This document shows positions 1-9,542 of a stretch of DNA of 64,000 nucleotides, one piece after another. A model generated the notes under the pieces. It was not told the origin of the DNA. It searched no databases and was given only the letters and a program-made list of their open reading frames with translations. A program made the position numbers and the translations under genes. Position 1 is the first letter of the stretch, and every line of letters starts with the position of its first letter. The DNA lies in the NCBI GenBank assembly GCA_035652335.1, contig DASRDZ010000014.1, forward strand, positions 1 to 64,000, written 5' to 3'. This stretch comes from DASRDZ01 sp035652335 (GTDB taxonomy: Bacteria > Chloroflexota > Dormibacteria > Aeolococcales > Aeolococcaceae).

Positions 1-2
1 AG

Positions 3-629
3 CTCGACGCCGCGCTGGTGCTGGTGCGCTTCCTCGCCGCCGTGCCGGTCGGCGCGCTGCTCGGCGGCCTGCTCGCGGAACGCGTGTCCTACCGCGCCAC
101 CGCGGCCGCCGGCATGGCGCTGAGCACGGCGATGTTCGCGCTGATGAGCCTGTGGCCGGCGACCGCGCTGAGCGACTCGCTCTGGCACACGCGCGTGAGC
201 CAGAGCGACGTGGTCCTGGCCGCCTGCGGCTTCGGCTTCGGGCTCGCCATCGCACCGGTGAACGCGGCGGTGCTCGGCGCCGTGCGCGCCACGCTGCACG
301 GGCTGGCCTCGGCTCTGGTCGTGGTGGCGCGCATGGTGGGCATGCTCGTCGGGCTGTCGGTGCTCACCGCGGTGGGCCTGCGCGCCTTCGACGCCACCCA
401 GTCGCGCATCCCCTCGCCGATCACGCTGTGCCCGCAGACCCCCACCTCCTGCGCGCCCTACGACGCGCTGGTCAAGCAGGCGATCGTGGACGAGCTGCAC
501 GCCGTGTTCGCCGGCGCGGCGGTCTGCGCGGGCCTCGCCGCCGTGCTGGCGCTTGTGCTGCTGCGCCGCCTGCGCACCGAGACGTCACCGGACGGCACCG
601 TCGCGCTGGCCATGGTCGCCCATGGCTGA
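3..629 (+). CDS. MFS-type transporter, C-terminal part (truncated by window edge)
   Basis: The open frame runs in from the left edge, so the true start lies outside the window. The visible part of about 208 residues holds four to five hydrophobic helices, including one ending near AERVSYRA (a loop typical of major facilitator permeases), a Gly/Ala-rich helix (GFGFGLAIAPVN), and a final helix before a short basic tail. A long loop with two Cys near the middle (LCPQTP, SCAPYD) may lie outside the membrane. The arrangement fits the last half of a 12-14 helix drug-efflux MFS protein; the substrate cannot be inferred. Its stop overlaps the start of the CCA-adding enzyme gene by 8 bp, so the two are probably co-transcribed. 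Confidence 0.6.
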   Translation, partial: LDAALVLVRFLAAVPVGALLGGLLAERVSYRATAAAGMALSTAMFALMSLWPATALSDSLWHTRVSQSDVVLAACGFGFGLAIAPVNAAVLGAVRATLHGLASALVVVARMVGMLVGLSVLTAVGLRAFDATQSRIPSPITLCPQTPTSCAPYDALVKQAIVDELHAVFAGAAVCAGLAAVLALVLLRRLRTETSPDGTVALAMVAHG

Positions 630-2019
630 GCTGGTCCGCGTCGAGCGCGCTGCGACGCAGCTGCCCGCGGTGCTCGCCGCGCTGCACGGCGTGGCACAGC
701 GATTGCACGTCGAGGCATACCTCGTGGGCGGCTTCGTGCGCGACCGCCTGCTCGGCAACGAGGGCAAGGACATCGACCTGCTGGTGGTCGGCGACGGCGC
801 GGTCGAGCTCCTCGGCGCCCTGGCCCAGGAGTTCGGCTGGGCTCCGCCGCAGGTGTTCGAGCACTTCGGCACCGCCCAGGTGCGCGGCGGCGGCTTCGTG
901 GTCGAGGCGGTGCGCGCCCGCGCCGAGCGCTACGACCCCTCCTCGCGCAAGCCGGCGGTGACTCCCGGGACGCTGGAGGAGGACGTCTGGCGGCGCGACT
1001 TCACCGTCAACGCGCTGGTGCAGACGCTGGAGGGCGAGGTCCTCGACGTCACCGGCCGCGGCCTCGACGACCTCTACGCCGGCGTGCTGCGCACCCCGCT
1101 GGACGCCCGCGACACCTTCAGCGAGGACCCGCTGCGCATGGACCGCGCCGCCCGCTTCGTCGCCCAGCTCGGCTTCACCCTCGCGCCCGGGGTGCTCGAC
1201 GCCATGCGCGAGGTGGCGCCCCGCGCCACCATCCTGAGCGTCGAGCGGGTGACCGAGGAGCTGCGCCGCCTGCTCACCTCCGAGCACCCGCGCGCCGGCA
1301 TGGAGGTGCTGCGCGAGAGCGGCCTGATGCAGGTGCAGCTCGCCGAGCTGCTGGACATGGTCGGCGTGGAGCAGAGCGGCTACCACGTCTACGACGTGTA
1401 CGACCACACCATGGTGGCCGTGCAGCACGCGCCACGCGATCTGCTCACCCGCGTCGCCGTGCTGCTCCACGACGTCGGCAAGCCGCAGACGCACGCGATC
1501 GCAGCCGACGGCCGCCACACCTTCCACGACCATCCCGAGGCCGGCGCCGCGATCGCCGCGCGCATGCTGCAGCGGCTGCGCTTCAGCAACGACGAGATCG
1601 ACGCGGTGACGGCGCTGATCCGGCTGCACCTGCGGCCCATCCAGTACGACGCCGCGACGTTCAGCGACGCCGCGGTGCGGCGCCTGATGCGCGACGCGGG
1701 AGACCTGCGCGGCCGCCTGCTCGACGTCGCCCGCGCCGACACCCGCGCCTCGGCGTTCCCCGACACCGCGGGGATCGACGAGCTGGAGCAGCGCATGGCC
1801 CGGCTCGACGTCGACACCGGCGCCGCCTCGCCCTTCGACTCGCCGCTCGACGGCGAGGCGATCATGGCCCTCGCCGGTGGGCGCCGCCCCGGGCCGTGGG
1901 TCGGCGCCGTGAAGCGGGCGCTCTCGGACGCCGTGGTCGAGGGCGAGGTGCCCCCGGGCGACGCCGAGGCGGCGCGGCGCTGGCTGCTCGACCACCGCCC
2001 CCTGCTCGACGCCCCCTAG
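622..2019 (+). CDS. cca: CCA tRNA nucleotidyltransferase (poly A polymerase family) with HD domain
   Basis: Adds or repairs the 3' CCA of tRNA in the cytoplasm. The class II nucleotidyltransferase head is clear: the GG motif (GGFVRDRLLG) at residues 36-45 is followed by the metal-binding D-x-D at 50-52. A typical RNA-binding region follows (motif DPLRMDRAARF, then an ERVTEEL helix). An HD phosphohydrolase domain begins near residue 280 (HDVGKPQTH, then HDHPEAG). The 465-residue length fits HD-containing bacterial CCA enzymes or poly(A) polymerases; these cannot be separated by sequence alone. The ATG chosen overlaps the transporter stop by 8 bp. An upstream in-frame extension exists but is unlike the family N-terminus. 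Confidence 0.9.
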   Translation: MAELVRVERAATQLPAVLAALHGVAQRLHVEAYLVGGFVRDRLLGNEGKDIDLLVVGDGAVELLGALAQEFGWAPPQVFEHFGTAQVRGGGFVVEAVRARAERYDPSSRKPAVTPGTLEEDVWRRDFTVNALVQTLEGEVLDVTGRGLDDLYAGVLRTPLDARDTFSEDPLRMDRAARFVAQLGFTLAPGVLDAMREVAPRATILSVERVTEELRRLLTSEHPRAGMEVLRESGLMQVQLAELLDMVGVEQSGYHVYDVYDHTMVAVQHAPRDLLTRVAVLLHDVGKPQTHAIAADGRHTFHDHPEAGAAIAARMLQRLRFSNDEIDAVTALIRLHLRPIQYDAATFSDAAVRRLMRDAGDLRGRLLDVARADTRASAFPDTAGIDELEQRMARLDVDTGAASPFDSPLDGEAIMALAGGRRPGPWVGAVKRALSDAVVEGEVPPGDAEAARRWLLDHRPLLDAP

Positions 2020-2096
2020 CGGGGCTGCCCCCGGGCGGGACGCTGCCGCACAATGTCGCCGGGTCGCCCTCCCTCCCGGCCTCGACCCGCCGCCCG

Positions 2097-2102
2097 TACA
2101 AT
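2097..2102 (+). promoter_or_regulatory. -10-like element TACAAT before the YkvA-like gene
   Basis: TACAAT ends 10 nt before the GTG start, with no Shine-Dalgarno between. It fits a leaderless transcript. No convincing -35 is visible. Confidence 0.45.
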
Positions 2103-2112
2103 TCCCACCCTC

Positions 2113-2553
2113 GTGCTCAAGCGCCTCTCCTTCCTCAAGCGCCTCGTCCTCGACCTGCCGCGCCAGGTGAAGCTCACCTACTGCCTGCTCTTCGACGAGC
2201 GCGTGCCGGCGGTGAGCAAGGCGGCGGTGCTGGGGGCGATGGCGGTGATCGTCACCCCGTTCGTCAACCTGCCCGAATGGGTGCCGGTGATCGGCGAGAT
2301 GGACCTGCTGGCCCTCACCCTGCTGGCCACCAGGGCATTCATCAGCACCGCGCCGCGCGAGGCGGTCGAGGAGCAGGAGCGGCGCGTCAAGGAGCAGACC
2401 AGCCGCTTCGACGTCGACGTGGCCCGCGGGCAGCGGCTCGCCGTCGCGCTGGCGCACCGTTTCGGGCGGGAGCAGAAGCCACAGATGGAATTCGTCGGGG
2501 TGGCCCAGGACCGCCTGACGGCGGTCGGATCGGAGAGGAGCGAAGTCGCGTGA
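2113..2553 (+). CDS. YkvA/DUF1232-like small membrane-associated protein
   Basis: Predicted 146 residues from GTG; the choice of start rests on the -10-like TACAAT just upstream. The centre (VSKAAVLGAMAV, then LPEWVPVIGEMD) resembles the DUF1232 core, with a hydrophobic stretch, a conserved Pro/Trp turn, and an acidic residue at the end of the Gly-containing loop. The C-terminal third is charged and probably helical. Function is unknown; the family is often described as membrane-associated. It sits directly before rplI with a 4 bp GTGA overlap, so it is co-translated with ribosomal protein L9, a position where rpsR is more usual. Confidence 0.6.
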   Translation: MLKRLSFLKRLVLDLPRQVKLTYCLLFDERVPAVSKAAVLGAMAVIVTPFVNLPEWVPVIGEMDLLALTLLATRAFISTAPREAVEEQERRVKEQTSRFDVDVARGQRLAVALAHRFGREQKPQMEFVGVAQDRLTAVGSERSEVA

Positions 2554-2996
2554 AAGTGCTGTTTCTGAAGGAGGTCCAGGGGACCGCCAAGGCGGGTGAC
2601 GTCAAGGAGGTCGCCCCCGGCTACGCGCGCAACTTCCTCTTCCCCCAGAAGCTCGCCGTGGTCGCCGACGACCGCGTGGTCGACCAGATCCGCCAGCGCG
2701 AGGAGGCCACCCGCCGCCGCGCCGAGAAGGCGCTCACCGAGGCGCGCGAGATCGAGAAGCGGCTGCAGCGCATCACCGTGACCCTCTATGCCAAGGCGGG
2801 TGAGGGCGGCCGTCTCTTCGGATCGGTGACCAACGCCGACATCGCCCAGCAGCTCAAGCGCGAATCCGGCATCGACCTCGACAAGCGCAAGATCGACGTC
2901 GAGCCGGCGATCAAGTCGCTGGGTCCGCACGAGGTGGTCGTGCAGCTGCATTCGGACGTGACGGCGACCCTCCGAGTCGTCGTCGCGGCGCAGTGA
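2550..2996 (+). CDS. rplI: 50S ribosomal protein L9
   Basis: A 148-residue protein with the diagnostic L9 N-terminus (KVLFLKEVQG, then GYARNFLFP), which binds 23S rRNA domain V. A long charged connecting helix (about residues 45-80) and the C-terminal domain (GRLFGSVTNADIA, ending in a beta strand) follow. GTG start; the Shine-Dalgarno GGAGAGGAG sits 10 nt upstream inside the preceding gene, and the start overlaps that gene's stop. The next gene is dnaB after 16 bp, preserving the widespread rplI-dnaB order; rpsF, ssb and rpsR are not immediately upstream. Confidence 0.96.
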   Translation: MKVLFLKEVQGTAKAGDVKEVAPGYARNFLFPQKLAVVADDRVVDQIRQREEATRRRAEKALTEAREIEKRLQRITVTLYAKAGEGGRLFGSVTNADIAQQLKRESGIDLDKRKIDVEPAIKSLGPHEVVVQLHSDVTATLRVVVAAQ

Positions 2997-3012
2997 CCGT
3001 TTCGGCGACGCA

Positions 3013-4392
3013 GTGATCCCCCAGCCGCCCCGCGCGTTCGGGCGGCCCGACCTGGCGGGACCGCAGCTCGGCCGTGTCGTGCCGCACGACAAGGAGGCCG
3101 AGCAGTCGGTCCTCGGCGCGCTGATGCTCGACCAGAACGCGGTGGCCACGGTGCGCGACTCCCTGCTCCCCGCCGACTTCTACGAGGAGCGCCACCGCCA
3201 CATCTTCGCCGCGGCGCTGGAGCTGTCGGACCGCGGCGAGCCCATCGACCCGATCACCCTGCGCGCGCAGCTGGAGCGGGCGGGAACGCTGTCGCGGTCG
3301 GGCGGCGTCGAGTACATCGCCGAGCTGTCGATCGTCACCCCGACGGCGGCGTCGGTGAAGCACTACGCCGACATCGTCGCCGAGCACGCCACGCGGCGCC
3401 GGCTCATCGACGCCGGTGCGCGCGTCACCGAGACCGGCTTCGACGAGACGATGCGCGTCGAGGATGCGCTGGACTCGGCGGAGCAGATCGTCTTCCAGAT
3501 CTCCGACCAGCGCACCACCAACGAGGCGACCCACATCGCCCCGGTGCTCAAGGACACCTGGTCGCAGCTGGAGACGCTGCTGGGCGGCCAGAAGTTCATC
3601 ACCGGCGTGCGCACCAACTTCTCCGAGCTGGACAACGTCACCCAGGGCCTGCAGTCGAGCGAGTTGATCATCCTGGCGGCGCGCCCGTCGGTCGGGAAGA
3701 CGTCGTTCGCCCTGAACCTGGCGCGCAACGCGGCGGTGCTCGACAAGAAGCCGGTGGCCGTGTTCTCCCTGGAGATGTCCAAGGAGGCGCTGGTGCAGCG
3801 CCTGCTCTGCAGCGAGGCCCACGTCGACTCCTTCCTGCTCAAGACCGGCCAGGCCGACGCCGCCGCCTTCTCCCGCATCGCCCAGGCCATGGACCGCCTC
3901 ACCCAGGCCGAGCTCTGGATCGACGACACCCCCGCGCTGTCCATCTCCGCAATGCGCTCGCGGGCGCGCCGCATGAAGGCGCAGCACGACATCGCGCTGG
4001 TCATCGTCGACTACCTGCAGCTGATGCACGGCGGTCGCCAGGAGTCGCGCGTGCAGGAGGTGTCCGACATCTCCAGCGGGCTGAAGTCGATCGCCAAGGA
4101 GCTGCAGATCCCCATCGTCGCCCTGTCGCAGCTCTCCCGCGAATCCGAGCGCCGCACCGACCGCCGCCCCCAGCTCTCCGACCTTCGCGACTCGGGTTCA
4201 ATCGAGCAGGACGCCGACATCGTGCTGTTCCTCTACCGCGAGGGGATGCACAACCAGGAGGTCGACAAGTCGATCACCCAGCTCATCGTGGCCAAGAACC
4301 GCAACGGCCCGGTGCGCGACATCGACCTCGTCTTCGTCGCCGAGCAGACCGCCTTCCGCGAGCCCTACCGGGGCCGCCCCGAGGACCGCTGA
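3013..4392 (+). CDS. dnaB: Replicative DNA helicase DnaB
   Basis: Hexameric 5'-3' helicase of the replication fork. The N-terminal primase-interacting domain (PHDKEAEQSVLGA) covers roughly residues 20-120. The RecA-like domain follows, with Walker A ARPSVGKTSFA near 222-232, the H1a region (VFSLEMSKE), Walker B (IVIVDYLQLM) and the arginine-rich loop at LSQLSRESERR. The 459-residue length is normal and no intein interrupts the P-loop. GTG start, 16 bp after rplI. The protein ends at REPYRGRPEDR with no long tail. Confidence 0.97.
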   Translation: MIPQPPRAFGRPDLAGPQLGRVVPHDKEAEQSVLGALMLDQNAVATVRDSLLPADFYEERHRHIFAAALELSDRGEPIDPITLRAQLERAGTLSRSGGVEYIAELSIVTPTAASVKHYADIVAEHATRRRLIDAGARVTETGFDETMRVEDALDSAEQIVFQISDQRTTNEATHIAPVLKDTWSQLETLLGGQKFITGVRTNFSELDNVTQGLQSSELIILAARPSVGKTSFALNLARNAAVLDKKPVAVFSLEMSKEALVQRLLCSEAHVDSFLLKTGQADAAAFSRIAQAMDRLTQAELWIDDTPALSISAMRSRARRMKAQHDIALVIVDYLQLMHGGRQESRVQEVSDISSGLKSIAKELQIPIVALSQLSRESERRTDRRPQLSDLRDSGSIEQDADIVLFLYREGMHNQEVDKSITQLIVAKNRNGPVRDIDLVFVAEQTAFREPYRGRPEDR

Positions 4393-4394
4393 GC

Positions 4395-4420
4395 GCGGCG
4401 GGGCCGCCACCGCCCCGCGC
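4395..4420 (+). terminator. GC-rich hairpin downstream of dnaB
   Basis: Arms CGGGGC and GCCCCG plus outer G:C pairs with one bulge enclose a CGCCACC loop, directly after the dnaB stop. There is no U-tract, so intrinsic termination is uncertain. Confidence 0.35.
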
Positions 4421-4464
4421 ACCCACCGTGCCAGACCCGTGACGGCCGTTCGCCCGGGGCGGGA

Positions 4465-4470
4465 TACACT
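4465..4470 (+). promoter_or_regulatory. -10-like element TACACT before the histidine kinase gene
   Basis: TACACT ends 9 nt before the ATG. The spacing suits a transcript beginning at or very near the start codon. Confidence 0.5.
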
Positions 4471-4479
4471 GCCGGGCGG

Positions 4480-5619
4480 ATGGCTGGGAACCTCGCCGAA
4501 CTCCTCACCTCCCGCGGCGACCAGGCCATTGCGGTCTGGATCGCCGACCCCCACGGCCCCTCCCCCGACCGGGCTGCCGCGCTGCTCGACGGTGTCGTCG
4601 CCGCCCTGGTGACCGGGACCGACGAGCCGCTGCTGCGCGCCGCCGGGCTCACCCCGGCGACCCCCGACGAGGCGGTGGCCCCCGCGCTCGACCGCGCCCT
4701 CGAGCAGCTGCATGCGCTCTCCCGGGCCGTCGACCACGCCACCGCCGAGGCTCCGGCCGAGGAGGCCGACACCCTCCGCGACGAGGTGGCCGGGCTGCAG
4801 CGCCGACTGGCCACGGGCACCGCGCTGCTGCTGCAGGCGAGGGCGGTGGAGCTGCGCGCCGGCATGGCGGCGAAGGGAGCCGCGCTCGGTGTCACCGTGC
4901 ACGAGCTGCGCCGGCCCCTGACCATCCTCAGCAGCTACGCCGAGCTCCTCGCCGACGGCACCCTCGGGGAGCTGAGCGGCGCCGCGCTGACCGGCGTGCA
5001 GGGCATCGCCAGCGCCACCGACGTGCTCGCCCGCCTCATCGAGGCGCTCGCCGAGGTGGCCCGGCTCGAGGATCCCGACGACCGCACCGTGCTCGAGCCG
5101 CTCACCCTCGGCCAGCTCATCGACGACGCCGTCGGCGAGATCCTCGGCGAGGCCCAGCTCCGCGGCGTCGGGCTGGAGGTCACCGCCAACCCCGACCTCC
5201 CCCTCCTCGGCGATCGCCGCCGCCTCTGCCTGGCCCTGACCAACCTGCTCAGCAACGCCGTCAAGCACGCGCCCGGGGGCAGCCTCATCGCCGTCACCGG
5301 CCTGCCCGACGGAGACCGCCTCCACCTCACCGTCGCCGACCGCGGCCCCGGCTTCCCGGCCCAGGAGGCGGCGCGCCTCTTCGACAAGTACTACCGCAGC
5401 GTCGTCGAGCGCGAGAGCGGGATTCCCGGCACCGGGCTCGGCCTCTTCATCGTCAGGACGGTCGCGGAGCGACACGGCGGCAGCGTCGAGGCGCGCGTGC
5501 GCAGCGGCGGCGGAGCGGAGTTCGAGATCACCCTCCCCATGGCTCCGGCGAGGGAGGAGCCCGCGCACCACGTCGAGCAGGCGGCGGCGCCGCAGCCCGA
5601 GGCCGCCTCCGCCTCCTAG
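4480..5619 (+). CDS. Soluble sensor histidine kinase
   Basis: A 379-residue protein without membrane helices. The first 120 residues form an unrecognised domain that may be the sensor. HisKA follows with the phospho-acceptor His at residue 141 (HELRRPL). The HATPase domain has an N-box (NLLSNAVKHAPGG), G1 (DRGPGF), F-box region (LFDKYYRS) and G2 (GTGLGLFIV). All catalytic motifs look intact, so it should be active and cytoplasmic. No response regulator gene is adjacent, so this is an orphan kinase; candidate partners in the window are the single-domain regulator near 38.4 kb and the atypical regulator near 20 kb. The C-terminus is an Ala/Pro/Glu tail. Confidence 0.88.
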   Translation: MAGNLAELLTSRGDQAIAVWIADPHGPSPDRAAALLDGVVAALVTGTDEPLLRAAGLTPATPDEAVAPALDRALEQLHALSRAVDHATAEAPAEEADTLRDEVAGLQRRLATGTALLLQARAVELRAGMAAKGAALGVTVHELRRPLTILSSYAELLADGTLGELSGAALTGVQGIASATDVLARLIEALAEVARLEDPDDRTVLEPLTLGQLIDDAVGEILGEAQLRGVGLEVTANPDLPLLGDRRRLCLALTNLLSNAVKHAPGGSLIAVTGLPDGDRLHLTVADRGPGFPAQEAARLFDKYYRSVVERESGIPGTGLGLFIVRTVAERHGGSVEARVRSGGGAEFEITLPMAPAREEPAHHVEQAAAPQPEAASAS

Positions 5620-5648
5620 CCGCCGAGCGCGACGCCGCGGCGCCTCGC

Positions 5649-5654
5649 TACGCT
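5649..5654 (+). promoter_or_regulatory. -10-like element TACGCT before fumC
   Basis: TACGCT ends 7 nt before the first ATG of fumC, supporting that ATG over the second one 39 bp downstream. Confidence 0.45.
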
Positions 5655-5661
5655 GTGGCCC

Positions 5662-7089
<1,428 letters not shown>

Positions 7090-7104
7090 CTCCGCAGGCG
7101 GCGC

Positions 7105-7128
7105 GCCGCGCAGTGCGATATGCGCGGC
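7105..7128 (+). terminator. Perfect 8-bp hairpin after fumC
   Basis: GCCGCGCA and TGCGCGGC pair perfectly around an 8-nt loop, 15 bp after the fumC stop. A pyrimidine run (TCTCTTCCTCC) comes about 13 nt later. Likely a terminator or mRNA-stabilising stem. Confidence 0.4.
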
Positions 7129-7190
7129 AGCAGCCGTGTCTCTTCCTCCGGACCCGAACGTGCAGGGGCATGGGTTGGGGAGGAGGCCCG

Positions 7191-7841
7191 ATGGCAGACA
7201 CCATGCGCATCGACGTGTGGGGAGCCGTCCGCGACGAGCGCAACGCGCTGCTCGCCGACCTCGAACGGCTGCGGCCCGCAGACTGGGAGGCACAATCCCT
7301 GTGCACGGAATGGCGGGTGCGCGACGTCGTCGCCCACCTGATCGGCGCCGTCGAGGCCAGCGGCGCGGCGCTGATGCTGGCGCTGGTGCGGCACGGCTTC
7401 CGGCTCGACCGCATGCTCGCCGACGACGCCCTGCGCCGCAGCCGCGGACAGACGCCCGACGCGCTGATCGCCCGCTTTCGCGGCATCCTCGGCTCGCAGC
7501 GGCATCCGCCGGGGACCCGTCCGGCGAACATCCTCTGCGACACCGTGCTGCACGGCCAGGACATCCGCCGCCCGCTGGGACTGCGCCGCGACTTCCCCGC
7601 CGAGCGGATGACCGAGGTGCTCGACTTCGTGGCGTCGAGCACCGGGGCCTACGGCGCGCGCCGCCGCATCGCGGGGTTGCACCTGCGAGCCACCGACGCC
7701 GACTGGTCGTACGGCGAGGGTGCCGAGGTGACCGGCCGCGCCGAGCCGCTGCTGATGTCGCTCGCCGGCCGCCCCGCAGCGCTCGGCGAGCTGGGCGGCG
7801 AGGGGCTCACGATCCTGCGATCCCGCGTCGAGGCGGGCTAG
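7191..7841 (+). CDS. Maleylpyruvate isomerase-type (DinB-like) metal-binding protein, mycothiol-dependent family
   Basis: 216 residues. CTEWRVRDVVAHL near residue 35 is the helix carrying the first metal-ligand His, and HGQDIRRPLG near 120 is the signature of the TIGR03083-type mycothiol-dependent family. Members are zinc proteins using mycothiol or another thiol as cofactor; the substrate here is unknown. The ATG is preceded by a good Shine-Dalgarno (GGGAGGAGG). The gene stands alone, and its stop overlaps the stop of the convergent DedA gene by 4 bp. A second protein of this superfamily is encoded near 11.9 kb. Confidence 0.75.
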   Translation: MADTMRIDVWGAVRDERNALLADLERLRPADWEAQSLCTEWRVRDVVAHLIGAVEASGAALMLALVRHGFRLDRMLADDALRRSRGQTPDALIARFRGILGSQRHPPGTRPANILCDTVLHGQDIRRPLGLRRDFPAERMTEVLDFVASSTGAYGARRRIAGLHLRATDADWSYGEGAEVTGRAEPLLMSLAGRPAALGELGGEGLTILRSRVEAG

Positions 7842-8578
7842 GCGGCGACCCGCGCCTCCGCGTCGGCCGCTCCCGCGTCCGCGCGCCCCGCAGCACGCCG
7901 GCGACGCCACCAGACGACCACCGCCACCAGGAGGGCCACCGTGATCGCGGCGCCGACCGCGCGGTCGAACCAGGGGAGATAGGGCGTCACGCTGTCGCCG
8001 AGCAGGAAGCCGAGCAGGGTGAAGCCGCCCAGCCAGATCACCGTCGAGGGCAGGACTCCCCGGGCGAAGCTCCCCAGCGGGAGGCGCAGGCAGCCCGCCG
8101 CGATGGAGGCGTTGATGCGCGTGCCCGGGAGCACACGTGCCAGGAATATGGCCAGCCAGCCCCGGCGGGCCAGCCAGCGCTCGGCCCGGTCGAGACGGTG
8201 CGGGGTGAGATGCACGTGCCGCCCCCAGCGCAGCACGGCACGCCGGCCCAGCTGCCGGCTGACCAGGTAGCAGAGCAGCGCGCCCAGCACCGCGCTGCTG
8301 TAGCCGAGGGCGAGGAAGAGCAGCAGATGGGTGGAGTGCACCGCCGCCAGGTAGCCCGCCGCCAGCAGAATCACGTCGCCGGGGAGGAAGGGCAGGGGGA
8401 TCCCCGCCTCCTCCACGAAGATCAGGGTGCAGAGGAGCAGGTATGCGTGGGCGCCGTCGAGGTGGCGGATGAGCTCCAAGGAGAACCTGCAGGGCGGCGC
8501 GGCGGCGACGCGGGCGAACAGCTGGTCGGCGTTGGAGGATAGCCGCCGACGAGCACGAACGGGGCATTCTTGACGCAT
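7838..8578 (-). CDS. DedA family integral membrane protein
   Basis: DedA/SNARE-associated family, implicated elsewhere in lipid flipping and membrane homeostasis. Diagnostic motifs are EEAGIPLPFLPGD at the first re-entrant region and FLARVLPGTRIN in the second half, with five to six hydrophobic segments and a basic, Ala-rich C-terminus. The length of 246 assumes the first ATG. The first 30-odd residues look unlike the family, so a TTG start giving LELIRHLDG at about position 8480 is a real alternative. The gene is divergent from hbd with only about 30 bp between starts if the upstream ATG is used. Confidence 0.85.
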   Translation of the reverse strand: MRQECPVRARRRLSSNADQLFARVAAAPPCRFSLELIRHLDGAHAYLLLCTLIFVEEAGIPLPFLPGDVILLAAGYLAAVHSTHLLLFLALGYSSAVLGALLCYLVSRQLGRRAVLRWGRHVHLTPHRLDRAERWLARRGWLAIFLARVLPGTRINASIAAGCLRLPLGSFARGVLPSTVIWLGGFTLLGFLLGDSVTPYLPWFDRAVGAAITVALLVAVVVWWRRRRAAGRADAGAADAEARVAA

Positions 8579-8596
8579 CCGTGACGCACTGCGCAG

Positions 8597-8602
8597 TAGA
8601 AT
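8597..8602 (+). promoter_or_regulatory. -10-like element TAGAAT before hbd
   Basis: TAGAAT ends 8 nt before the ATG chosen for hbd; no Shine-Dalgarno follows. Confidence 0.5.
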
Positions 8603-8610
8603 CGCCCGCC

Positions 8611-9483
8611 ATGGTCGTGGATGAGATCCGCAAGGTCTGCGTCGTCGGAGCGGGCACCATGGGCGCCCAGATCGCCCAGCAGGCGGCCCTGCACGGGTAC
8701 CCGGTGGCCCTGTTCAGCCGCTCCCGCGAGCGCCTCGACGCGGCGGTGAGGAGCAACGCCAAGCTGCTCGCCAAGCGTGTGGAGAAGGGCAAGCTCTCGC
8801 AGGAGGACTGCGACGCCGCGCTGGCCCGGGTGAGCACCCACACGGACCTGGTCGAGGCCGTCGGCGACGCCGACCTGGTCATCGAGTCCGTCGCCGAGGA
8901 CCGCGAGACCAAGCGGCACATCTGCCAGCAGCTCGACGCGCACGCGCGGCCGGACGCCATCATCGCCAGCAACTCCTCGACGATGGCCTCGTCGTTCTTC
9001 GCCGACTGCATCGACCACGACGAGCGCCTGCTCAACGTGCACTTCTTCAATCCCGCACTGGTGATGCAGCTCGTCGAGGTGGTGCGCGGCCCGCACACCT
9101 CGGACGAGGTGGTCGACGCCTGCATGGAGTTCGTCCGCCGCATCGGCAGGACGCCGGTGCTGGTGGAGAAGGAGACCTACGGCTTCATCGCCAACCGCAT
9201 CCTCTTCATCGCCATGCAGGAGGCCTTCCGGCTGGTCGAGGACGGCTACGTCTCCATGGAGGACGCCGACCTTGCGGTCAAGAATGGCCTCAACTGGCCG
9301 ATGGGTCCCTTCGAGCTGGCCGACCTGGTGGGTCTCGACATCACCCAGGACATCCTCGCCCAGGGCCACCTGCAGACCGGCGAGGACCGCTGGAAGCCCA
9401 CCGCCATCCTCACCGGGCGCACCGCCCGCGGTGAGCTGGGGCGCAAGACGGGCAAGGGCTTCTACGACTACGCGTCCAAGTAG
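8611..9483 (+). CDS. 3-hydroxybutyryl-CoA dehydrogenase
   Basis: NAD(P)-dependent oxidation of 3-hydroxyacyl-CoA, in butyrate/PHB metabolism or beta-oxidation. The Rossmann motif GAGTMGAQIA lies at residues 12-21. SNSSTMASS and NVHFFNPA carry the catalytic Ser/His region, and the C-terminal helical domain contains FIANRILF and GLNWPMGPFELAD. The 290-residue length is that of the stand-alone dehydrogenase rather than the FadB multidomain protein. No thiolase or crotonase gene is nearby. The TAGAAT element supports this ATG over one 30 bp upstream. A 13-bp perfect hairpin follows the stop. Confidence 0.9.
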   Translation: MVVDEIRKVCVVGAGTMGAQIAQQAALHGYPVALFSRSRERLDAAVRSNAKLLAKRVEKGKLSQEDCDAALARVSTHTDLVEAVGDADLVIESVAEDRETKRHICQQLDAHARPDAIIASNSSTMASSFFADCIDHDERLLNVHFFNPALVMQLVEVVRGPHTSDEVVDACMEFVRRIGRTPVLVEKETYGFIANRILFIAMQEAFRLVEDGYVSMEDADLAVKNGLNWPMGPFELADLVGLDITQDILAQGHLQTGEDRWKPTAILTGRTARGELGRKTGKGFYDYASK

Positions 9484-9492
9484 GCGCGCAGC

Positions 9493-9526
9493 CGCTCAGC
9501 GCGGCACCGCACGGCCGCGCTGAGCG
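9493..9526. terminator. Bidirectional terminator hairpin between convergent genes
   Basis: A perfect 13-bp stem (CGCTCAGCGCGGC paired with GCCGCGCTGAGCG) and an 8-nt loop fill most of the 59 bp between the stops of hbd and the convergent lipoprotein gene. No U-tract on either strand, but position and stability argue for a shared terminator. Confidence 0.6.
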
Positions 9527-9542
9527 CCGCGACGCGGGGAGC

